Positions 1 to 8,635 of a stretch of DNA of 17,812 nt are shown piece by piece; positions within the stretch are counted from its first letter, which is position 1, and every line of letters starts with the position of its first letter. Made by a program: the position numbers and the translations under genes. The notes below the pieces were generated by a model. That model saw only the letters and a list, made by a program, of their open reading frames with translations, was not told the origin of the DNA and did not search any database. Source of the DNA: JALORV01 sp035429725 (GTDB taxonomy: Bacteria > Pseudomonadota > Gammaproteobacteria > Burkholderiales > Burkholderiaceae_F). The stretch is taken from positions 1 through 17,812 of the forward strand of contig DAOMFI010000060.1 in the NCBI GenBank assembly GCA_035429725.1, given 5' to 3'.

Positions 1-198
1 TACTCGTTCGAGCCGGATTATTCGGTCTGGGGCGTGGGCTACACCTACCCGTTCTCGCGTCGTACCAACATGTACATCGGCTACGGCAAGGTGGAATGGG
101 ACGGCAATATCACCACGAACGGTGTCTCCGCCGGTGCTACCCCGTCCCAGCGCCTCGACCGCCAGCAGTTCGCGCTGGGTATCCGTCACCTGTTCTAA
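1..198 (+). CDS. Gram-negative general porin, C-terminal fragment
   Basis: The frame is open from the left edge to TAA at 196-198 and gives the last 65 residues of an outer-membrane porin. Seen: alternating aromatic and polar residues typical of amphipathic beta-strands (WGVGYTYPFSRRTNMYIGYG), then a loop and a final strand QQFALGIRHLF ending in Phe, the usual C-terminal signal for outer-membrane barrel assembly. Known: betaproteobacterial trimeric porins of the Porin_4 type end this way and form 16-strand channels for small hydrophilic solutes. The start and most of the barrel lie outside the window, so the subtype cannot be judged. A strong terminator follows 22 bp later, so the gene ends its transcript. 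Confidence 0.85.
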   Translation, partial: YSFEPDYSVWGVGYTYPFSRRTNMYIGYGKVEWDGNITTNGVSAGATPSQRLDRQQFALGIRHLF

Positions 199-220
199 AC
201 CGACGGTACCGCTGTACACA

Positions 221-249
221 AAGGCCGCTGCTTGCAGCGGCCTTTTTTT
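221..249 (+). terminator. Rho-independent terminator after the porin gene
   Basis: Perfect 10-bp stem AAGGCCGCTG / CAGCGGCCTT (221-230 with 235-244), 4-nt loop, and seven Ts at 243-249. It begins 22 bp after the porin stop. On the minus strand the same hairpin is followed only by TTTGTG, so it may also weakly end the leftward glpK-glpD transcript, whose last stop is at 255-257. Confidence 0.92.
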
Positions 250-254
250 CGCCC

Positions 255-1690
255 CTACGCGAGGCGGCGCGCCAGTTCTGCTCCAGCCGAACGATCGATC
301 AGCCCGGTCCGCAGCCGCCGGTATATGAAATCATCGACGGTCCGCGCCTGTTCGCACGCGCTGGCCAGATCACGGTAGCGCTGCACCGCCGCCATATCGC
401 TCTCGCCCGCAGCCTCGGCCACGCGGCGCGCGGCTTCGAGTCCGGGATCGACATCGATGCGCAGCGCTTCAGTGATGCATGGACGCGGATCCAGCAGGCC
501 GCGGCGCACCGCCTGCTCGAGCGCATCGAAGGCCATGCGTCGATACGTGGTCCACTTGCCGCCCGTGATCGTGACCAGGTTCTGCTGCTCGATGACGATG
601 GCGTGCTCGCGCGACAGCGTCTTCGTCGCACCGGCCGTTCCCTTGGCAACCAGCGGGCGCAGGCCGGCGAAGGTCTGGGTGATGTCGTCCGGCCCGATCG
701 GATCGCGCAGATAGCCTCGGGCGGTCTCGACGATGAACTCGATCTCCTGCGGCGTCGGTTGCGGCTCCCACGCGGCATCGTCGATAGGCACGTCGGTCGT
801 GCCGACGATCAGGTGCCCGAGCCACGGTATGGCAAACAGCACCCGGCCATCGGCAGTCTTCGGGATCATCAGCGCACGTTCGCCCGGCAGGAAGCGCCCG
901 CCGACGACGATGTGCGAGCCGCGGCTGAGCGCGACCATCCGCCGCACCGATGGGTTGGCCAGCGCACGAATGCGATCGACCCACACTCCGGTCGCGTTGT
1001 AGACCACTTTCGCGTGCAGCTCGAAACGCTCGCCGGTCTCGGCGTCGACCGCTTCCACGGCGTCGATGCGGCCCGCCGAAACGCGCAGGGCCTCCGCGCG
1101 CACATAGTTGATCGCGGTGGCACCGAGGCGGCAGGCCGTGCGCATCAGCGCAATGGCAAGGCGCGCGTCGTCAAACTGCGCGTCCCAGTAGGAAACGCCG
1201 CCGCGCAGCCCTTCGGGGCGCACGGTGGGCAAGCGGGCGAGCGTTTCGGCCCGCGACAGCCAGCGCGTCGGACCCACGCCCCGCGTGCCGGCCAGCCCGT
1301 CGTACAGCCCGAGGCCGACGCGCATCGTTTCGCGCTCGAGCAGGCGGTAGCACGGCACGATGAATTCCATCGCGTGCACGAGTTGCGGCGCATTGGCCAG
1401 CAGGCGCGCCCGTTCGATCAGCGCTTCGCGCACCAGCTTGACGTTGCCCTGCGCCAGATAGCGCACACCGCCGTGGACCAGCTTCGTGCTGCGGCTCGAC
1501 GTGCCGCTCGAAAAGTCGCGCGCCTCGATCAGCGCCGTGCGCAGGCCGCGCGATGCGGCATCGACCGCGATACCAAGACCGGTGGCGCCGCCGCCGATGA
1601 CCAGCACGTCCCACTGGCGCGGATCGCGCAATGCCGCCAGCAGCGCCGCGCGCTCGATGACCGGCGCCCGCACCTCCACTACTCCGCCCA

Positions 1691-1691
<1 letters not shown>
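255..1691 (-). CDS. glpD: Aerobic glycerol-3-phosphate dehydrogenase (FAD)
   Basis: Oxidises sn-glycerol 3-phosphate to dihydroxyacetone phosphate with FAD and passes electrons to quinone at the inner membrane. Seen: an N-terminal FAD dinucleotide-binding motif (VIGGGATGLG) about 30 residues in, then the family stretches SSGTSSRSTKLVHGGVRYL and IVGTTDVPIDD, and GLRPLV before the C-terminal domain. The length of about 478 aa is slightly short of the roughly 500 aa usual for GlpD; the C-terminal tail (TVDDFIYRRLRTGL) looks compact. Start: four in-frame GTGs (1703, 1691, 1679, 1673) lie in a small tandem repeat. I chose 1691 because it overlaps the glpK stop by one base (TAGTG), which suggests translational coupling. 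Function is secure, start uncertain. It is the second gene of the leftward glpK-glpD unit. Confidence 0.93.
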
Positions 1692-3196
<1,505 letters not shown>

Positions 3197-3280
3197 TTCG
3201 TTCTGCAGTTCATTGTGTTTCGCAGCCAGCATAGACGAACGCGCTCGGGCACGGCAGACTTGCCGCACAAGACCACAATA

Positions 3281-3286
3281 GAGGAG
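3281..3286 (+). promoter_or_regulatory. Ribosome binding site of the Bug/TctC gene
   Basis: GAGGAG lies 5 nt before the ATG at 3292, a near-consensus Shine-Dalgarno sequence that fixes the start of the solute-binding protein. The 95 bp between the glpK GTG (3196) and this ATG must hold both divergent promoters; no clear -35/-10 pair was recognised. Confidence 0.8.
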
Positions 3287-3291
3287 ACCCC

Positions 3292-4269
3292 ATGTTCGCT
3301 CGCTGGCTGATCGCTTTCGTCGCCTGCGCCATGTTGGCGCCGGCGCAGGCGCAGACCTGGCCGTCCAAGCCGGTCCGCATCGTCGTGCCGTTCCCGCCGG
3401 GCGGCACGACGGACATCGTCGCGCGCGCCATCGGGGTCGAGCTGCAGCGCATGTGGCAGCACGCGGTCGTCATCGAAAACCGCCCCGGTGCGGGCGGCAA
3501 CATCGGCGCCGATCTGGTGGCCAAGGCCGCGCCTGATGGCTACACGCTGCTGATGGGCACCGTGGGCACCCATGCCATCAACAAGGCCCTGTTCGACCAG
3601 AGCGGCGCGAAGATGCCCTTTGACCCCGTGAAGGACTTCGTGCCGATCACGCTCGCGGCGGGTGTGCCCAATGTGATGGTCATCAACCCGAAGCTGCCGG
3701 TGAACACCGTCGCCGAGTTCATCGAGTACGCCAAGGCGCGGCCCGGCCAGCTCAACATGGCCTCGAGCGGCAACGGCACTTCGATCCACCTCTCAGGTGA
3801 ACTCTTCAAGACGGTGACGGGTGTCTACATGGTGCACTTTCCGTATCGCGGCTCGGCACCGGCGTTGACGGATCTCATCGCCGGCAACATGAACGTGATG
3901 TTCGACAACCTGCCCTCCGCGCTGCCGCACATCAAGAGCGGCCGCCTCAAGGCGCTGGCGGTCACTTCGCGCACGCGCTCGCCGGCGCTGCCGAATGTCC
4001 CGACGATCGAGGAAGCCGCTGGCCTCAAGGGCTTCGATGCCAGCTCCTGGTTCGGACTGTTCGCACCGGCGGGAACGCCGCGCGCGATCGTCGACAAAAT
4101 TCAGGCCGATGTCGCCAAAGCGCTGGCGCAGCCGGAAGTGCGGGAGCGTTTCGTTGCGCAGGGCGCCGACCCCGGCGGCAACACGCCCGATCAGTTCGCC
4201 GCGTTTATCCGCGCTGAGACGGACAAGTGGACACGGGTCGTGAAGTTCTCCAACGCGAAGGTGGACTGA
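3292..4269 (+). CDS. Bug/TctC-family periplasmic solute-binding protein
   Basis: Periplasmic receptor of the tripartite tricarboxylate transporter type, binding small carboxylated solutes; the ligand cannot be told from sequence. Seen: a signal peptide at residues 1-20 (basic start, hydrophobic core, AQA then QTWPSKP), then the family hallmark PVRIVVPFPPGGTTDIVAR. Also present are ENRPGAGGNIGADLVAKAAPDGYTLL, PYRGSAPALTDLIAGN and MFDNLPSALPHIKSGRLKALAV, all typical Bug segments. 325 aa is the normal length. The start is fixed by GAGGAG 5 nt upstream. No TctA or TctB membrane gene is adjacent, which is common for the greatly expanded Bug families of Burkholderiales. It is divergent to glpK and 20 bp before the nucleotidyltransferase gene. 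Confidence 0.93.
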   Translation: MFARWLIAFVACAMLAPAQAQTWPSKPVRIVVPFPPGGTTDIVARAIGVELQRMWQHAVVIENRPGAGGNIGADLVAKAAPDGYTLLMGTVGTHAINKALFDQSGAKMPFDPVKDFVPITLAAGVPNVMVINPKLPVNTVAEFIEYAKARPGQLNMASSGNGTSIHLSGELFKTVTGVYMVHFPYRGSAPALTDLIAGNMNVMFDNLPSALPHIKSGRLKALAVTSRTRSPALPNVPTIEEAAGLKGFDASSWFGLFAPAGTPRAIVDKIQADVAKALAQPEVRERFVAQGADPGGNTPDQFAAFIRAETDKWTRVVKFSNAKVD

Positions 4270-4289
4270 TCAGCCCGGCTTCCACCGGA

Positions 4290-5099
4290 GTGAGCGAGGC
4301 GGCGTCCGCGTACCGCCGGCGGGTCACGGCGCGCGTCGTGGCCGCGCTGCGTGACGACGACGCGGTCGAAGCGCTGTTCGAAGGCGGTGCGGCGGCGCGC
4401 GGACGGGCCGACGAGTATTCGGACATCGACCTGATGGTCGTCGCCCCGCTGGAGTGCGCCGGGCGGCTCTTCGCGCGGACCGAGGAAGCGCTGGCGGAGA
4501 TCGCGCCGATCACGCACGTGTGGCGTCTGGAGCCGCCCGGATTCCCGGACATGGCCCAGCGCTTCTACTTCCTGGCCGATGCGCCGCGCTTCTTCGCCCT
4601 CGACTGTTCGGTGCTCGCGCCGTCGGCGGCGGCGACCTTCCTCGAGCGCGAGCGCCACGGCGAGCCGGTCGTCTGGCTGGACCGTCGCGGGACGATCACG
4701 GCGCGGCCGGTCGATCAAACGGCGCTGGGAGATCGCCGCCGACATCGACTCAAGCAGCTGCGCGGGATGGTGCCGGTCTACGCGATGCTCGTGGACAAGG
4801 AAATCGCGCGCGGCCATCCGCTGGAAGCCCTGGGCTTTTACCAGGCGCTCGTTCGGGCGCTGATCGATCTGCTCGGGATGCAGCACCGGCCCGAGCGCTT
4901 CGACTTCGGCTGGCGCTACGTCGAACGCGAATTGCCGGCGGAAGCACGTGCTCTGATCGCGCGCCACGCTTTCATCGCCGGTGCCGACGCGCTCGCTGCC
5001 AGCCGCGCGTCGATCGTTCTCGCAATCAACGCGCTGCTGGAAAGCCTGGCGGAACCGCCGCCTACCGCTTCTGGGCCAGGCGATCCACCATCGCCATGA
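4290..5099 (+). CDS. Nucleotidyltransferase-fold protein
   Basis: Predicted cytoplasmic protein of the Pol-beta/MNT nucleotidyltransferase superfamily, which transfers a nucleotidyl group from an NTP to a small molecule or protein; the substrate is unknown. Seen: GG-AAARG-(x)5-SDIDLMVV at residues 32-51, matching GS-x-ARG-x(n)-SDxDL with D45 and D47 as likely metal ligands, and a third Asp near 105 in FFALDCSVL. The usual GS is GG here. A helical C-terminal half follows, as in many antibiotic-type or orphan nucleotidyltransferases. Start: GTG at 4290 gives 269 aa, but GGAG abuts it directly; GTG at 4227 (290 aa, overlapping the preceding gene by 43 bp) is possible. Its stop lies inside the 3' end of the convergent hydrolase gene (38-bp overlap). 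Confidence 0.78.
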   Translation: MSEAASAYRRRVTARVVAALRDDDAVEALFEGGAAARGRADEYSDIDLMVVAPLECAGRLFARTEEALAEIAPITHVWRLEPPGFPDMAQRFYFLADAPRFFALDCSVLAPSAAATFLERERHGEPVVWLDRRGTITARPVDQTALGDRRRHRLKQLRGMVPVYAMLVDKEIARGHPLEALGFYQALVRALIDLLGMQHRPERFDFGWRYVERELPAEARALIARHAFIAGADALAASRASIVLAINALLESLAEPPPTASGPGDPPSP

Positions 5100-6069
5100 T
5101 CGCTGCGATCTGCACGCCGCTCTTCACAGCGTAGTCGGTGCCGGTGTAGCCCCACCAGTCCCAGCAGCCGTTGGGATTAAACGGCAGCCACCACGCGAGC
5201 ATCGTCGGCTGACTGGCTTGCGCCTGCGGATACAGCACGATCGTGTCGTGCGCCGCCGCCCAGGCGTTGTAACCAGAGTCGCGCGCAAACACGTCGCCGA
5301 TCGCGCTGGCGCTCTGCTTGCAGCCATGCAGCGCGACATGCACCTTGCAGGACTTGGCCTGCTCACACTGCGTCGGCACGAAGACGTATCCGGTCGGGCC
5401 CAGTGATGACAACGACCACCAGCGCCGCCAGGTGGGTACGAATTCCGGCTGGTCGAACGGTAGAAGCCGGCCCTGCGTGCCGTTGCCACGACCGGTGCCG
5501 GCCTCGATTGCGGTGAGCATCTCGCCGACTTCGTCGACACCGCAGCGGTTCAGAAACGGGCTTGCGCTCGCGCTGCAGGGCACGCCGTTCGACGGTGTCG
5601 GCAGGCCGTGACCGAGGCCGGGCAGAACGCGGAACTGCGCTCCGCCACGGTTGTAGTGCGCGAAGAATTCGTACGAAGCGCGCACGACGGCAGGCACGAC
5701 CTTGGTGTCGGCTTCGCCGGCCAGCAGCCAGGCGCGCATGTTGCGGAGGTTCTGTGTCGAGTCGATCAACTGCAGCATCGCGAGACGTTCAGCATCCAGG
5801 ATCGACGCGTCGGCGCCCGGGTTGCCCTGCATGCAGACGCCCTCTGCCCGCGACGGATTGATTCCGACGCAGTAGTAGGGTCCGCCGGCAAATACTCCGA
5901 CGCCGGAAACGCGCGCCGAGTGGGCGACGGCCACCTGCACGGCCATGTAGGCGCCGGACGACAGGCCGGAGACCGTAAACCGGTCGGCCTGCGCTTCCAG
6001 CGCCGGCAGCCGCTGTGCGTTCGAAGCGCCCGCCAGCAGCAGGCCTGCGGCGATAATCGCGCACTGCAT
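5062..6069 (-). CDS. Exported PHB-depolymerase-family esterase (5' end next to scaffold gap)
   Basis: Predicted secreted serine esterase of the poly(3-hydroxybutyrate) depolymerase family, hydrolysing short-chain polyhydroxyalkanoates or related esters. Seen: a signal peptide (AIIAAGLLLAGASNA), lipase box GLSSG with Ser37, AGEAD with Asp121, GLGHG with His154, and the oxyanion segment ALHGCKQS with His248. The order lipase box, Asp, His, oxyanion His is that of type II catalytic domains, circularly permuted relative to type I. Several Cys may form disulfides. No linker or substrate-binding domain follows, so it is a single 335-aa domain. Start ATG at 6069 lies 7 bp before the N run. If the gap is collapsed, an in-frame ATG at 6248 adds eight residues (MWGALRCA) to a better signal peptide. 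Exact polymer preference is unproven. Confidence 0.87.
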   Translation of the reverse strand: MQCAIIAAGLLLAGASNAQRLPALEAQADRFTVSGLSSGAYMAVQVAVAHSARVSGVGVFAGGPYYCVGINPSRAEGVCMQGNPGADASILDAERLAMLQLIDSTQNLRNMRAWLLAGEADTKVVPAVVRASYEFFAHYNRGGAQFRVLPGLGHGLPTPSNGVPCSASASPFLNRCGVDEVGEMLTAIEAGTGRGNGTQGRLLPFDQPEFVPTWRRWWSLSSLGPTGYVFVPTQCEQAKSCKVHVALHGCKQSASAIGDVFARDSGYNAWAAAHDTIVLYPQAQASQPTMLAWWLPFNPNGCWDWWGYTGTDYAVKSGVQIAAIMAMVDRLAQKR

Positions 6070-6076
6070 CGCGCAC
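6022..6076 (+). repeat. 55-bp copy left of the scaffold gap
   Basis: These 55 bases are identical to 6177-6231 on the other side of the N run. They encode the signal-peptide region of the PHB-depolymerase-family gene on the minus strand. The exact duplication bounded by the gap marks two contig ends that overlap, not a biological repeat. Confidence 0.93.
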
Positions 6077-6176
6077 NNNNNNNNNNNNNNNNNNNNNNNN
6101 NNNNNNNNNNNNNNNNNNNNNNNNNNNNNNNNNNNNNNNNNNNNNNNNNNNNNNNNNNNNNNNNNNNNNNNNNNNN
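6077..6176. other. Assembly gap of 100 Ns
   Basis: Exactly 100 N characters, the conventional placeholder for a gap of unknown size. With the identical 55-bp flanks, the likely true gap length is negative (-55 bp): base 6076 should be followed directly by base 6232. Any reading frame drawn through the Ns is meaningless, since the inserted 155 bases also shift the frame. Confidence 0.97.
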
Positions 6177-6231
6177 CGAAGCGCCCGCCAGCAGCAGGCC
6201 TGCGGCGATAATCGCGCACTGCATCGCGCAC
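6177..6231 (+). repeat. 55-bp copy right of the scaffold gap
   Basis: Exact copy of 6022-6076. Beyond it the sequence continues into CCGCAGCGCGCCCCACAT, which on the minus strand supplies an in-frame upstream ATG (6248-6246) for the hydrolase gene once the duplication is removed. Confidence 0.93.
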
Positions 6232-6249
6232 CGCAGCGCGCCCCACATC

Positions 6250-6909
6250 GTGAACACCATCGACCGCCGCACTCCGTTACTCGCTACCTTGCTGGTGGCC
6301 ACCATCATCGCACTGGTCGCCTCCGGCTGGCGCCCGTTCGACCGGGCGACCTGGCTCATGGAAGTCGCACCGGTGCTGATCGCACTGCCGCTGCTCGTCG
6401 CCACCCGCGACCGCTATCCCTTGACGACACTGCTCTACGTGCTGATCTTCGCGCACGCGCTGGTGCTGATCCTCGGCGGCGCCTACACCTACGCCCGCGT
6501 CCCGCTCGGGCATTGGGTGCAGGATGCATTCGGCCTCGCGCGCAACCCCTACGACAAGCTTGGACACTTCATGCAGGGGTTCGTGCCAGCCATGATCGCC
6601 CGCGAGATCCTGCTGCGCGGCCGCTACGTGCAGGGCCGCCGCATGACCGCGTTTCTATGCGTCTGCGTCGCCCTGGCGATCAGCGCCGTCTATGAACTGA
6701 TCGAATGGTGGGCCGCCCTGGCGCTCGGACAGGGCGCCGACGAGTTCCTCGGCACTCAGGGGGATCCCTGGGACACGCAGTCCGACATGTTCCTTGCCCT
6801 GATCGGCGCGGCCACCGCCCTGCTTTCGCTCTCCCGGCTGCACGACCGCCAGCTTGCGATCGTCGCACCAGCGCACCGCCGCAAGTCAATGGCGAACGGC
6901 GTCGAATAG
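6250..6909 (+). CDS. DUF2238 / YjdF-family inner-membrane protein
   Basis: Integral membrane protein of unknown function. Seen: about six hydrophobic segments in 219 aa (for example LLATLLVATIIALVASG, VAPVLIALPLLVA, LLYVLIFAHALVLILGG, FLCVCVALAISAVY, MFLALIGAATALLSL). Conserved polar signatures are YDKLGHFMQGFVPAMIARE, YELIEWW and GTQGDPWDTQSDM. These match the DUF2238 (YjdF-like) family, whose usual length is about 200-210 aa. Start: GTG at 6250 keeps the first transmembrane segment; the next in-frame ATG (6358) would remove it. No good Shine-Dalgarno sequence was seen, and the region just upstream is affected by the assembly duplication. The gene is divergent to the hydrolase gene. Confidence 0.82.
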   Translation: MNTIDRRTPLLATLLVATIIALVASGWRPFDRATWLMEVAPVLIALPLLVATRDRYPLTTLLYVLIFAHALVLILGGAYTYARVPLGHWVQDAFGLARNPYDKLGHFMQGFVPAMIAREILLRGRYVQGRRMTAFLCVCVALAISAVYELIEWWAALALGQGADEFLGTQGDPWDTQSDMFLALIGAATALLSLSRLHDRQLAIVAPAHRRKSMANGVE

Positions 6910-7000
6910 TCGGCACGCTAGTTGCCTAATCCGCCATACAGCGGATTGCGACCTCCGCGCAAAAATCTCACTGTCATATTGCGCGCCGAGAATGCGCGGC

Positions 7001-7005
7001 GGAGG
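7001..7005 (+). promoter_or_regulatory. Ribosome binding site of the 98-aa orphan gene
   Basis: GGAGG placed 5 nt before ATG 7011. This near-perfect Shine-Dalgarno sequence is the best single argument that the short orphan frame is translated. Confidence 0.75.
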
Positions 7006-7010
7006 CGATC

Positions 7011-7307
7011 ATGCTGATGCGGGTCAGAGAGCGGAACAACGAGGTCGAGATCCAGTTCAACGGACTCGGCCGGCGCCATCACGTCGTGCTGGCCGCCCTC
7101 AGCGGAACTCACGCCATCGACGGCGAGCAGTTGTTCGATCGCGCCAAGCTCGAGTCGGTTTCCGTGCGGGCCCGCGCCGACGCCATGAACATCCGCCTGC
7201 GCGCGAAGCACGGGGAAAGCTTCGACGTCACTCAGCTGTACCGCAGTCTGCGGCGCGCGCTCGTCGAGGGCGACCGAGGGCTGCTGAGCGTGCCGCTCGC
7301 GGGCTGA
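7011..7307 (+). CDS. Hypothetical protein, 98 aa
   Basis: Not recognised as any named family. Seen: a soluble, basic, Cys-free 98-residue protein without signal peptide or membrane segment. The N-terminal third alternates hydrophobic and polar residues (VEIQFNGLGRRHHVVLAAL), suggesting beta-strands; the rest (VTQLYRSLRRALVEG) looks helical. Start ATG 7011 is preceded by a strong GGAGG, and the frame ends at TGA 7305-7307, 24 bp before the convergent barrel gene. The 101 bp between the DUF2238 stop and this ATG leaves room for its own promoter, but no clear -35/-10 pair stands out. Confidence rests on start signal and frame length, not homology. Confidence 0.65.
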   Translation: MLMRVRERNNEVEIQFNGLGRRHHVVLAALSGTHAIDGEQLFDRAKLESVSVRARADAMNIRLRAKHGESFDVTQLYRSLRRALVEGDRGLLSVPLAG

Positions 7308-7331
7308 AGCTGCAAGCGCCCTACGGGCAAC

Positions 7332-7940
7332 TCAGAAGCGGAGTCCGACGCCCAGCGACATCACGGGCGCGATGCGTACATCCTCCGCGGCGGCACCTTG
7401 CTCGGAGGCACGCAAATCCGGGGCACAGGCCGTCGACGGTATGCCGGCCGGGCAACCCCAGGTGGAAAGGCCACCACGCTGGTACATCAGGCCGAGATCG
7501 GCGCTCAGATAGGGGCCCTTGCGGCCCGAGCCCAAGCCCCACCCCAGTCCCAGGTACGGATTGCCGCGCGCGAGCCAGCTGCGCGAATCGACACCGGCGT
7601 TGACATCCCATGGGTCGCCGAGGCTGCGGTCGAGGGCGAGTCCGGGCATCGAAGTGGCGGACCACAACGGACCATAGGCCAGACCACCGGAGAACCGGAA
7701 ACCGCTGGCCAGAGGCCGCCAATCGGCCAGCACCATCGAGCTGGCTTGCAGGCCATCACTGGCCAGCATTCCCTGGTGCCCCCCAACCCAGCCGCGCAGA
7801 CCAATGGTCGGACTGAGATCGAATGCGACTTGCTGGCCGGTCAGTGCGGGAAGCGTCAATCCGGGCCCGCTCAGTTGCGCTTCAGCGCCGCCCGTTGCCG
7901 CGAGCAGCGCCACCAGTCCGAACACACGCATCTGCCTCAT
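7332..7940 (-). CDS. Predicted small outer-membrane beta-barrel protein
   Basis: Exported protein of 202 aa with no named family recognised. Seen: a signal peptide (MRQMRVFGLVALLAATGGAEA, cleavage probably near AEA/Q) and then Gly-rich, amphipathic stretches such as GFRFSGGLAYGP, NPYLGLGWGLG, GPYLSADLGLMY and MSLGVGLRF. A C-terminal Phe and the alternating pattern favour an eight-strand-like outer-membrane barrel. A Cys pair in a loop (GCPAGIPSTAC) could form a disulfide. Start ATG 7940 was chosen over TTG 7946; ATG 7931, preceded by GAGG, is also possible. Known: such proteins are often annotated as outer membrane beta-barrel or porin-family proteins. Inference: role in envelope structure or small-molecule passage, not testable here. 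Confidence 0.65.
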   Translation of the reverse strand: MRQMRVFGLVALLAATGGAEAQLSGPGLTLPALTGQQVAFDLSPTIGLRGWVGGHQGMLASDGLQASSMVLADWRPLASGFRFSGGLAYGPLWSATSMPGLALDRSLGDPWDVNAGVDSRSWLARGNPYLGLGWGLGSGRKGPYLSADLGLMYQRGGLSTWGCPAGIPSTACAPDLRASEQGAAAEDVRIAPVMSLGVGLRF

Positions 7941-8037
7941 GACCAACCCCGCAAACTGTGATCGACGATCGTAGTCGCCGAGGCCTTCAGGCTATGCCAA
8001 GACTGGCACGAAGCAATCCTGAAGAATCACAAGAATG

Positions 8038-8053
8038 CGACGACAAATCGTCG
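8038..8053. other. Stem-loop in the 7941-8128 spacer
   Basis: Perfect 6-bp inverted repeat CGACGA / TCGTCG with a CAAA loop. On the minus strand it lies about 75 nt after the stop of the disordered-protein gene and is followed by CATTCTTGTGATTCTTC, which is T-rich but not a proper T run. It may be a weak terminator or simply a chance palindrome. Confidence 0.35.
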
Positions 8054-8128
8054 TACGGGGACTTACCTCCGGGCCAGCGTTGCCGGCACGCGACAGGGAA
8101 TCTGCACCTGTCGCGCAGACGCCACGAT

Positions 8129-8560
8129 TCAATCGTCCTCGAAGCGGGGCCGGCGCGGGGGCGAACCGGCCGGTCGATCGCTGCGCGACTCGCGGCGGGG
8201 AGGACCACCCCCCGGACCGCGCTCGCGGAATGACGGCGGGCGGTCCCGCGGCGGGCCAGGGGGGCGGTCGCGCGGCGGGCCGGACGGACGGCCGCCGACG
8301 AGGCGAGCCATGCGTATGACCGTTCTGAGGACCTCGTTGACCGCTGCCGGATCGTTGAAGACGCGCGCCACGTCGGGGTCGAGTCGAACCGACCCCGCCG
8401 CCGGCGCACTCAGGCGCTCGCGCGCCGGCGCTTCCGAAGCCGGCCGCGCCACGCGCTGGTAGGGGTCGCCGTACTTCCGGTCCTGCGTCGCGCGCGCCCG
8501 CGGTCCCGTGCGCGAACCGGTCGGTGGTCCCCGGTCGTCACGCTTGCTTCGCTCCTTCAT
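8129..8560 (-). CDS. Basic, disordered protein with RHH-like segment
   Basis: 143-aa hypothetical protein rich in Arg, Pro and Gly, including the near-duplicate octapeptides GPPRDRPP and GPPRDRPP. Seen: low-complexity N- and C-terminal parts flank one conserved-looking block around residues 58-85, SVRLDPDVARVFND, then AAVNEVLRTVIRMARL. That block resembles the beta-strand and helices of ribbon-helix-helix proteins such as the BrnA antitoxin, whose core reads similarly (RLDPDV then N-x-x-L). Inference: a DNA- or RNA-binding or dimerising patch within a disordered cationic chain. Start ATG 8560, preceded by GGGTGG, was chosen over the upstream 8629 start. No toxin partner is adjacent, so it is not called an antitoxin. 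It lies downstream of fadD. Confidence 0.6.
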   Translation of the reverse strand: MKERSKRDDRGPPTGSRTGPRARATQDRKYGDPYQRVARPASEAPARERLSAPAAGSVRLDPDVARVFNDPAAVNEVLRTVIRMARLVGGRPSGPPRDRPPGPPRDRPPSFRERGPGGGPPRRESRSDRPAGSPPRRPRFEDD

Positions 8561-8635
8561 CGCCCACCCCCTTGACCATGCCGTTGCGCCCGATGCGCCG
8601 TTGCTGCCACGACCGCATCGACGGAGCACGCCGCC

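Noticed and set aside
8038..8053. Hairpin as a true terminator of the disordered-protein gene
   Set aside because: The stem is perfect but only 6 bp, 75 nt from the stop, and lacks an uninterrupted T run, so it is listed only as a stem-loop.
8129..8560. Toxin-antitoxin module
   Set aside because: Despite the BrnA-like stretch, neither neighbour resembles a toxin; one side is fadD and the other a predicted outer-membrane barrel gene.
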